A stretch of 6,439 nt of DNA from Propionibacteriaceae bacterium (GTDB lineage Bacteria; Actinomycetota; Actinomycetes; Propionibacteriales; Propionibacteriaceae): assembly GCA_021323255.1 (NCBI GenBank), contig JAJTCL010000158.1, positions 1 through 6,439 of the forward strand, read 5' to 3'. Each line of letters starts with the position of its first letter. The stretch's first letter is position 1. The notes beneath the pieces were generated by a model. It saw only the letters and a list, made by a program, of their open reading frames with translations. It searched no databases and had not been told where the DNA came from. This document shows positions 1 through 5,820 of this stretch, piece after piece. The position numbers and the translations under genes were made by a program.

Positions 1-479
1 CCCTGATCTGCTACAAGGATTGCTCGACGCACTTCGCTGGTCTGCTGAGGACCTCGATCCGGACTATCCAGTCCGATTGGCGAATGCGGGTTCGGAACAC
101 CTCGTGTTGGTGACCAAGACCAGGAAGCGGCTTGCTGATCTGGACTATGACTTTCGACGCTCTCGCGAACCTGATGCGCGACCACGGGTTGATTACCGTA
201 CAGCTGGTATGGCCAGAGTCGAAGAAGCGATATCACTCCCGCAACCCATTTGCCAGCAGTGGAGTGGTTGAGGATCCCGCTACCGGCGCCAGCGCGGCAG
301 CATTCGGCGCCTACCTGCGGGAGCTCGGCTTCATTGCCGAGAATGCGAGTTTCACGATCATCCAGGGCGTCGACATGGGCCTGCCAAGCGAGATCAACGT
401 CAACGTCATCGGGGGCGAACCCGGCATACGCGTCAGTGGCACAGCCCACCGGATTGAGTCATCACCCGACGTACGGTGA
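1..479 (+). pseudogene. PhzF-family protein (isomerase/epimerase-like), C-terminal part, frameshifted
   Basis: This is the C-terminal half of a PhzF-type protein (diaminopimelate-epimerase fold; PhzF itself isomerises a phenazine precursor, but most family members have no known substrate). The reading frame is open from base 2 to about 154 and gives text such as ANAGSEHLVLVTK. It then continues in the next frame from 156 (DALANLMRDHGLITVQLVW) to a TGA at 477-479. The second part carries the family hallmark EDPATGASAAAFGAYL (270-317) and a C-terminal GGEPGIRVSGTAHRIE strand pair. Removing one base within TTTC at 152-155 joins the frames into about 158 continuous residues, roughly half of a usual 270-300-residue protein. 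Without the shift, the first frame runs into an unrelated tail and stops at 269-271. The N-terminal half, with the catalytic Glu region, lies outside the window. The break could be a real mutation, a sequencing error or, less likely, a programmed shift. The gene is convergent with guaB1. Confidence 0.8.
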
Positions 480-497
480 TGCGCAAGACCGCAGGCC

Positions 498-1952
498 TTA
501 CGAGTTGATGTGGAGGGGACGGCCCTCTTCATACCCGGAGTTGGCCTGTACGCCCACCACAGCCAGCTCGTGGAACTCCTCGAGGTTCGAGGCACCGGCG
601 TAAGAGCAACTGCTGCGCAGGCCGGCCACGATGGAATCAATGAGATCCTCAACGCTCGGCCGCTCGGGGTCCAGGTACATGCGACCTGTCGAGATGCCCT
701 CCTCGAACAACGCGGCGCGTGCCCGATCGAAGCCCGTGGAGCCCTTCGTCCGCATCTTCACTGCTCGCGCCGAGGCCATCCCGTAGGACTCCTTGTACAT
801 CCGTCCGTCGGCATCGGTCATCAAATTGCCAGTGCTCTCAAACGTTCCGGCGAACCACGAGCCGATCATCACGCTGCCGGATCCCGCGGCCAGCGCAAGC
901 GCAACGTCACGCGGGTGGCGTACGCCGCCGTCAGCCCAGACCGAACGCCCCGCTGCACGGGCTGCCTCCGCACATTCCAGGACAGCGCTGAACTGAGGCC
1001 GTCCGACACCGGTCATCATCCGAGTAGTGCACATCGCGCCAGGACCGACTCCGACCTTGATGACGTCCGCGCCTGCGCTCACCAGATCGTTGACGCCATC
1101 AGTTGAGACCACGTTGCCGGCAACCAGCGGGACCCGGCGTCCTTGGGTGTCTGCCAGCCGGTCGCGCACCTCCCGTACCGCCTTCAGAGACTCCAGCATC
1201 CGCTCCTGGTGACCGTGGGCAGTGTCGACCACCAGTACGTCTATCCCGGCGTCGAGGAGCGCCTGGGCGCGCACAGCGACGTCCCCGTTGATCCCGACTG
1301 CCGCGCCGATCATCAACCGACCGTCTGGATCCAGGGCAGGGCGGTACAGCGTGGACCGCAGGGCGTGCTTCCGCGTCATGACGCCGAGCAGCTTCGCGTT
1401 CTGCACAACAAGCGCAACCTCCAAGTGGCGGTGGGTCAGCTCGTCGAAGATCTCAGTCGGCGATGACTCCGGAGTGATGGTCAACAGGTCGCCCGACATC
1501 ACCTGATGCACCTGGGCGAATCGATCCACGCCGGCGGCCTCGACCTCACTCACCGTGCCGAGTGGCTGGCCGTTCTCCACCACCACCGCGAGGCCGTGCG
1601 CCCGCTTGGGGATCAACGAGAGTGCTTCACCCACCGTGGTATGCGGCGTCACGGAGACCGCGGTGTCGTAGACCGGATGGGATCTCTTCACCTTGCCGAC
1701 AACCTCGGCGACGACATCAGCCGGAATGTCCTGGGGGACGATGGCGATCCCCCCTCGGCGCGCCACCGTTTCGGCCATGCGTCGTCCGGAAATCGCGGTC
1801 ATATTGGCCACGACCAGAGGCAGCGTGGTACCGATCCCATCAGTGCTTTGCAGGTCTACGTCGAGGCGGGAAGCGATTCCGGAGCGTCGCGGCACCATGA
1901 AGACATCGGAGTAGGTCAGGTCGTACGGCGGCAGTTCCTGGAGAAATCGCAC
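498..1952 (-). CDS. guaB1: GuaB1-type IMP dehydrogenase-related protein, probable GMP reductase with CBS domains
   Basis: A TIM-barrel enzyme of the IMPDH/GMP reductase family, 484 residues from the chosen start. The N-terminus reads VRFLQELPPYDLTYSDVF, the usual opening of actinobacterial GuaB1. Two CBS domains follow at about residues 93-202, inserted in the barrel. Then come GAAVGINGDV, DTAHGH (243-248), GNVVS (about 279), the catalytic loop GVGPGAMCTTRMMTGVGRP with the nucleophilic Cys308, DGGVRHPRDVALALAAG, IGSWFAGTFES (363-373) and YKESYGMAS (386-394). From the mycobacterial homologue, such proteins reduce GMP to IMP with NADPH for purine salvage, with the CBS module sensing purine nucleotides; they are not the biosynthetic IMPDH (GuaB2). 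The frame stays open upstream to a GTG at 2006, but the GTG at 1952 fits the family N-terminus and has GGTGAG nine bases before it; a GTG at 1958 is also possible. It lies 86 bp after the membrane-protein gene on the same strand and may be co-transcribed with it. The exact activity is inferred. Confidence 0.92.
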   Translation of the reverse strand: MRFLQELPPYDLTYSDVFMVPRRSGIASRLDVDLQSTDGIGTTLPLVVANMTAISGRRMAETVARRGGIAIVPQDIPADVVAEVVGKVKRSHPVYDTAVSVTPHTTVGEALSLIPKRAHGLAVVVENGQPLGTVSEVEAAGVDRFAQVHQVMSGDLLTITPESSPTEIFDELTHRHLEVALVVQNAKLLGVMTRKHALRSTLYRPALDPDGRLMIGAAVGINGDVAVRAQALLDAGIDVLVVDTAHGHQERMLESLKAVREVRDRLADTQGRRVPLVAGNVVSTDGVNDLVSAGADVIKVGVGPGAMCTTRMMTGVGRPQFSAVLECAEAARAAGRSVWADGGVRHPRDVALALAAGSGSVMIGSWFAGTFESTGNLMTDADGRMYKESYGMASARAVKMRTKGSTGFDRARAALFEEGISTGRMYLDPERPSVEDLIDSIVAGLRSSCSYAGASNLEEFHELAVVGVQANSGYEEGRPLHINS

Positions 1953-1961
1953 CTGCACATT

Positions 1962-1967
1962 CTCACC
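1962..1967 (-). promoter_or_regulatory. Ribosome binding site of guaB1
   Basis: GGTGAG on the minus strand lies nine bases before the GTG at 1952 and only three bases before the GTG at 1958. This spacing, together with the conserved VRFL opening, favours 1952 as the start over the longer frame that begins at 2006. I saw no convincing promoter in the 86-bp gap after the upstream gene; a TTGATC element there has no well-spaced -10 partner. Read-through from the membrane-protein gene is therefore possible. Confidence 0.45.
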
Positions 1968-2038
1968 GGCGCGGCAGGGATTGCCTATTCGCCCTCGCGA
2001 AATCACCGATCAATGAGCTGACCTCGGCAGGGTACCGA

Positions 2039-2815
2039 CTAGCGATTGCTGCTGGGAGTCGTTTCCGGCGCCGTCGTGGTGGCTTCGGCCTGCGGTGTCG
2101 GCGCTGTGTTCGTTTCTGTGGGCTCCGAAGTGGGAGCCTGCCTCGGCTCGTCGGTAGGCGCCGCCTCACTGGCAGCAGTCGTAGGCTCCTTCGTCGGATC
2201 TTCCGACGGCGACTCCTTCTTGTTCTCAGTGTCCTTCTTGTTCTCAGTGTCCGACTCCGTGCCGGCGTTACGCTCGCGAACCTGCTGAATCGTGGTTCCT
2301 TCGCCCCCAGAGAGGGCGTTGCCCGTAGCGAGCTCGAACGCAGTCAGGGAGACCGCTGCGATGCCGAAAGCGGCCAGGGCCACCACGAGGACTCGCTTCC
2401 AATTCAACTTCCGGCGGACCGGCGATGTGTCAATGGATTCCGGTGCCACGAGGTGGCTACGCTGGCCCGCGACATGACCTTCGCGGTCCTCCACGATCTC
2501 CATCACGGTGGGCTCTTCGACTTCATTGGGATTCCCGGTCCAGAACACCGTCTTGACCTTGTCCCGGGTATGACGGAGGGAGGCCGTATACAGCGACCCG
2601 GCAACTGCGGCAATGATGCTGGCCAACGCCGCGCCGACTATCGTGCCCGCAACGCTCAGTCGCGAGCCCAGCGCGGCCGCCGTCATGGCGGCCAGTGCGC
2701 CGCCGACGATCTGAGTCGCGGAAAGGTCGAGCCCCTTAGCCTTGGACTGCTTGTCGCCAGCCTTATTGCCGGTATCGGATTCAGTCGTGTTGTTCAGCTT
2801 CTGGTTTGTGCTCAT
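2039..2815 (-). CDS. Unrecognised membrane protein with N-terminal helical hairpin and Thr/Pro/Glu-rich tail
   Basis: 258 residues, function unknown. A hydrophilic Asn/Lys-rich N-terminus (1-32) leads into two closely spaced hydrophobic, Ala/Gly-rich segments at about 34-50 and 54-78 (GGALAAMTAAALGSR, then AGTIVGAALASIIAAVAGS). The second has Gly spacing like a glycine zipper. A polar, partly acidic stretch of about 60 residues follows, then a basic RRKLNWKR flank and a single transmembrane helix at about 140-163. The rest (about 165-258) is low-complexity Thr/Pro/Glu/Ser/Ala-rich sequence, including a DTENKK-type duplication, and ends TTPSSNR. By the positive-inside rule the middle loop should be cytoplasmic and the tail outside, near the cell wall. 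From memory, similar hairpin segments occur in other uncharacterised actinobacterial proteins. The ATG at 2815 has AGG only two bases upstream, an unusually short spacing. The gene lies between the qcr operon and guaB1, on the same strand as both. Confidence 0.8.
   Translation of the reverse strand: MSTNQKLNNTTESDTGNKAGDKQSKAKGLDLSATQIVGGALAAMTAAALGSRLSVAGTIVGAALASIIAAVAGSLYTASLRHTRDKVKTVFWTGNPNEVEEPTVMEIVEDREGHVAGQRSHLVAPESIDTSPVRRKLNWKRVLVVALAAFGIAAVSLTAFELATGNALSGGEGTTIQQVRERNAGTESDTENKKDTENKKESPSEDPTKEPTTAASEAAPTDEPRQAPTSEPTETNTAPTPQAEATTTAPETTPSSNR
2214..2252. repeat. Perfect 18-bp tandem duplication inside the membrane-protein gene
   Basis: Two identical, adjacent copies of TTCTTGTTCTCAGTGTCC (2217-2234 and 2235-2252), plus three matching bases before the first (TCC, 2214-2216). 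On the coding strand they encode a repeated Asp-Thr-Glu-Asn-Lys-Lys unit in the exported tail. The period is a multiple of three, so gain or loss of copies keeps the frame. The same hexamer, GACTCC, flanks both sides. Confidence 0.9.
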
Positions 2816-2844
2816 ATCCTCATTGCGTCTACTCGGGCGTCATG

Positions 2845-2874
2845 ACCGTAGGCGGTCTCGTCCAGACGCGACAA
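2845..2874 (-). promoter_or_regulatory. Candidate promoter for the membrane-protein gene
   Basis: On the minus strand, TTGTCG (2874-2869, four of six matches to the -35 consensus) is followed after 18 bases by TACGGT (2850-2845, a TAnnnT-type -10). This would place the transcript start around 2838, some 20 bases before the ATG at 2815. It lies after the hairpin that follows qcrB, as expected if a new transcription unit starts here. The match is weak and rests on consensus only. Confidence 0.3.
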
Positions 2875-2955
2875 CGCCGGTCAGAGGAGGATCGGTGTCA
2901 GGTTTTGCGAAAAGTGAGCAATCCCACACCGCCCCTCCGGATCCGCCAGAATAAC

Positions 2956-2987
2956 TGCGCCCCACGTCCTCCGAAGAGTGGGGCGCA
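2956..2987 (-). terminator. Hairpin terminator after qcrB
   Basis: A perfect 10-bp inverted repeat, TGCGCCCCAC / GTGGGGCGCA, with a 12-base loop, beginning 15 bases after the qcrB stop codon. In the minus-strand transcript it is followed by GTTATTCTGG, so the U-tract is poor, as is common for actinobacterial hairpins. It probably ends or reduces transcription of qcrCAB, or protects the 3' end of the message. Confidence 0.7.
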
Positions 2988-3001
2988 CTGGCAGCGCCTG
3001 C

Positions 3002-4735
3002 TTATTTGGCTAGGTGGTGTTCCTCTTCGGCTTCGATGGCGTGGTGTTCACCGTCGGCACCGATTTCGTCATGCCCGTGGGCGCGATGATGTGCCGCCTC
3101 TTCCAGCTCGGCCCGAGTAGGCCGACGCAGGGTGTCAATGAAGAAGAAGCGGGTTGCCCTACGCCGGAGCTGCTCACCCTGGATTTCCCTTACCGACATC
3201 CCGTCCACATCGGTTACGGGGAGCAGTGCAGGAGTCTCATCGTGCTCGGTCAACCTGAACGCCTCGCCAGGCCCGACCGGCCGGTGCCGCTCGGAGTACT
3301 TCCCTGAAGGAGCTCGATCGATCACGCCTGACTCGGCGCCGTGGATGAGCCGATCGTGGTCGGCACGCTGCAATCCGATGCAAATCCGCTTGGTCACCAG
3401 GAATGCGATCACCGGTCCCACAAACACAGCCACCCGCAGGAAGTTGGTCACGGCGTTCAGCGATACGTCGAACTGAGTCGCGACCAGGTCGTTGCCACCG
3501 CCGATCATCAGCAGTGAGTAGCCCGTGATCGCTGCTACCCCGAAGGCCGTGCGGGTCGGAGCATTGCGGGGACGGTCAAGGACGTGATGCTCGCGCTTGT
3601 CGCCAGTGACCCAGGCCTCGACGAACGGGTAGATAGCCATCAAGCCGAAGAACAGACCCATCAGCCCGAGACCCGGAATGGCGACGTTCCATGACCAAGT
3701 CGTCGATCCGATATGCGATTCCCAGTTCGGCATGATACGAATGCCGCCTTCGACGAATCCCATGTACCAGTCGGGCTGCGAGCCGGCGGTTACCTCGGCT
3801 GGGTTATAAGGCCCGAACACCCAAACTGGGTTGATCTGCATCGTGGCACCCATCAAGGTGAGCACACCGAAGACGATCAGGAAGAAACCGCCGGCCTTGG
3901 CGGCGTACACGGGGAAGACCGGGAAGCCAACGACGTTGCCCTCGGTCCGGCCCGGGCCGGCATACTGGGTGTGCTTGTGGTAGACCACCAGCGCCAGATG
4001 AGCCGCGATCAGGCCAAGGAGCAATGCCGGCACCAGCAAGATGTGCACCATGTAGAGCCTGGGGATGATGAGCTCGCCTGGGAATTCACCGGCGAACGTG
4101 AAGAACTCAGCCCAGGTTCCAATCACCGGGATCGACCGGATCAGACCGTCAACGAACCGCAGGCCAGTGCCAGACAGAAGGTCGTCCGGTAGTGAGTAGC
4201 CTGTGAAGCCGTTGATAATGCCCAAGGTGAGCATGGCCACGCCGATCAGCCAGTTGATCTCACGCGGCTTGCGGAATGCGCCGGTGAAGAAAATGCGCAG
4301 GCTGTGGGTCAGCATTGCGGCAACGAAGACCGCGGCCGCCCAGTGGTGCATCTGCCGCAGCAGCAGACCGCCGCGGATGTCGAACGAGAGGCCCAACGTT
4401 GACGCGTACGCCTCCGACATCTGGATCCCGCGCAGCAGTTCGTAGGTTCCCTCGTACTCGATCTCGGCCATCGACGGCTTGAACCAGATGGTCAGGAAGA
4501 CTCCGCTGAGGAGCAGAACGATGAAGGAATACAGAGCGATCTCGCCGAGCAGGAACGACCAATGATCAGGGAAGACCTTGCGTAAGAACGGACGGCCCAA
4601 TCCGGCAATCCCGAGCCGATCGTCGAGATACTTGGTGGGTCCCGCGGCCACCTTGAAGACGGGCCCGAGTTCTTTCTTCGGAGTCTGGGCCTGAACCGCT
4701 GACTCGTCAGGCACTGTCGCTGCCGGCTGCGCCAT
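3002..4735 (-). CDS. qcrB: Cytochrome bc1 complex cytochrome b subunit QcrB
   Basis: The membrane core of menaquinol:cytochrome c reductase, 577 residues from the ATG at 4735. It oxidises menaquinol at the Qo site and carries electrons across the membrane through two b haems. After an approximately 58-residue cytoplasmic N-terminus, the first helix begins in HWSFLLGEIALYSFIVLL. Haem ligands by family alignment are His130 and His144 (RQMHHWAA...LTHSLR) and His231 and His246. SLPDDLLSG and KHTQYAGPGRTEGNVVG are strongly conserved. The Qo motif is PDWY (321-324) where mitochondria have PEWY. Later helices follow (about 350-372, 398-418, 430-448), then a long cytoplasmic tail with RICIGLQRADHDRLIHGAESG. 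The last 30 residues are His/Glu-rich. The qcrA stop overlaps the start: either GTG at 4738 (4-base overlap) or ATG at 4735 (1-base overlap). GAGGTAGG (4752-4745) is six or nine bases away respectively, so the choice is open. Confidence 0.97.
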   Translation of the reverse strand: MAQPAATVPDESAVQAQTPKKELGPVFKVAAGPTKYLDDRLGIAGLGRPFLRKVFPDHWSFLLGEIALYSFIVLLLSGVFLTIWFKPSMAEIEYEGTYELLRGIQMSEAYASTLGLSFDIRGGLLLRQMHHWAAAVFVAAMLTHSLRIFFTGAFRKPREINWLIGVAMLTLGIINGFTGYSLPDDLLSGTGLRFVDGLIRSIPVIGTWAEFFTFAGEFPGELIIPRLYMVHILLVPALLLGLIAAHLALVVYHKHTQYAGPGRTEGNVVGFPVFPVYAAKAGGFFLIVFGVLTLMGATMQINPVWVFGPYNPAEVTAGSQPDWYMGFVEGGIRIMPNWESHIGSTTWSWNVAIPGLGLMGLFFGLMAIYPFVEAWVTGDKREHHVLDRPRNAPTRTAFGVAAITGYSLLMIGGGNDLVATQFDVSLNAVTNFLRVAVFVGPVIAFLVTKRICIGLQRADHDRLIHGAESGVIDRAPSGKYSERHRPVGPGEAFRLTEHDETPALLPVTDVDGMSVREIQGEQLRRRATRFFFIDTLRRPTRAELEEAAHHRAHGHDEIGADGEHHAIEAEEEHHLAK

Positions 4736-5820
4736 CACTTATCGCCTACCTCGTAATCATCACGCGAGTCACGCTCAAAGTAGCTCGGTCCGACCGGGAC
4801 GGTAAAGTCCCTCTGCGCAACAATGTAGCCCTCAGCGTCCAGGGCGATCGGCAGTTGCGGAAGGGCACGCTTCGCCGGGCCGAATACCACCACTCCCGAG
4901 TCGCCTAAGTCGAAGGTGGACTGATGACAAGGGCACAAGAGATGGTGGGTCTGTTGCTCCCACAGGCTGATCGGGCAGCCGACGTGAGTGCAGATCTTCG
5001 AGTAGCAGAGAATGCCGCCGATCTGCCAGTCCTGGCGCGACGGCGGGATCTTGATGGTGTTCGGATCCATCCGAACCACGATGACCGCCGCCTTGGCCTT
5101 CTCAATCTGGTATTCGGAACCGTGGAGATCTTGGAGGTTCGCAGGCTCGGCATTGATCAGCTGGCCGATCTCGATGTCCTCCGGCTTGAACGGTTCGAAA
5201 GTGACGTCTTGAACGACGCGAATGCCCGGCGCCCAAATGGTCCTCTCGATGGTCTCGGCACGCTTCTTTTTGGTTGGCCATGGACCGAGGTCTGCAAGCC
5301 CGGCGATCATGGGCAGCAAGATCGTAGCGAGGGCTGCCAGTAGGGTACGACCGATGATCTTCCGTCGGGTTAGCTTGGACTCGTCGACGACCTTGTCTAG
5401 CTCAGTCAGCATGTAGTTCTTGTCGTCATCACTGGATGCTGCGCTGTGCCGGTAATCGATCTTTTCCTCATCGTCCATCAGCTTCCGCGCCCACTGCACA
5501 GCGCCGATTCCGAGGAAAAGCAATGCCAGGCCAAAGGTCAGGCCGAGCAGCAGGTTTCGGGTGTTGGCTCGCAATGGGCCGAAGTCGACCCAGACGTTTC
5601 CAGGTACCGCGAAATAGACGACGACGAACCCGATCGACAAGAGCGGCACCAAGCCGAAGAATGTGGCTACCTGGCGGGTTGCCCGATTGGCAGCCCTCTC
5701 ATCGACATCGGTGAGCCGTGGAATATGGGGTTCCAGACCCGGATCCGGAACCGGGTATCGCTCCTCATCGACCGTTGCAACCTCGGTGCCAGGCCGGCTG
5801 TGGGAGGTGTCGTCACTCAT
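4735..5820 (-). CDS. qcrA: Cytochrome bc1 complex Rieske iron-sulfur subunit QcrA
   Basis: The 2Fe-2S subunit that takes the first electron from menaquinol at the QcrB Qo site and passes it to QcrC; 361 residues. Its N-terminal part has three transmembrane helices, at about 52-72, 89-111 and 156-179, the actinobacterial layout rather than the single helix of other bacteria. The third helix is preceded by LTRRKIIGR, a twin-arginine motif; in Streptomyces the Rieske protein is known to need both Sec and Tat for assembly. The extracytoplasmic C-terminal Rieske domain has box I CTHVGC (277-282) and box II CPCHQS (296-301). Cluster ligands are Cys277, His279, Cys296 and His299, with a Cys282-Cys298 disulfide. 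The frame is open upstream to 5895, but the ATG at 5820 overlaps the qcrC stop as ATGA and gives the usual MSDD-type N-terminus, with GAAGG four bases before it. Translation is probably coupled to qcrC and qcrB. Confidence 0.97.
   Translation of the reverse strand: MSDDTSHSRPGTEVATVDEERYPVPDPGLEPHIPRLTDVDERAANRATRQVATFFGLVPLLSIGFVVVYFAVPGNVWVDFGPLRANTRNLLLGLTFGLALLFLGIGAVQWARKLMDDEEKIDYRHSAASSDDDKNYMLTELDKVVDESKLTRRKIIGRTLLAALATILLPMIAGLADLGPWPTKKKRAETIERTIWAPGIRVVQDVTFEPFKPEDIEIGQLINAEPANLQDLHGSEYQIEKAKAAVIVVRMDPNTIKIPPSRQDWQIGGILCYSKICTHVGCPISLWEQQTHHLLCPCHQSTFDLGDSGVVVFGPAKRALPQLPIALDAEGYIVAQRDFTVPVGPSYFERDSRDDYEVGDK

Noticed and set aside
474..493. Possible bidirectional terminator between the convergent PhzF and guaB1 genes
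   Set aside because: Only four-base stems can be formed here, too weak to call a terminator.
510..1106. 198-residue plus-strand open frame opposite guaB1
   Set aside because: It lies wholly antisense to conserved guaB1 and shows no recognisable domain or ribosome binding site.
1953..2006. Longer guaB1 start at the GTG at 2006
   Set aside because: The extra 18 residues look unlike the family and have no good ribosome binding site; the family N-terminus begins at the GTG at 1952.
1972..2032. Direct repeat CGGCAGGG at 1972-1979 and 2025-2032
   Set aside because: Eight bases is within chance for GC-rich DNA, and the spacing suggests no known operator.
2806..3120. Plus-strand open frame across the qcrB-membrane protein gap
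   Set aside because: It runs through the hairpin and into antisense qcrB, with no family resemblance.
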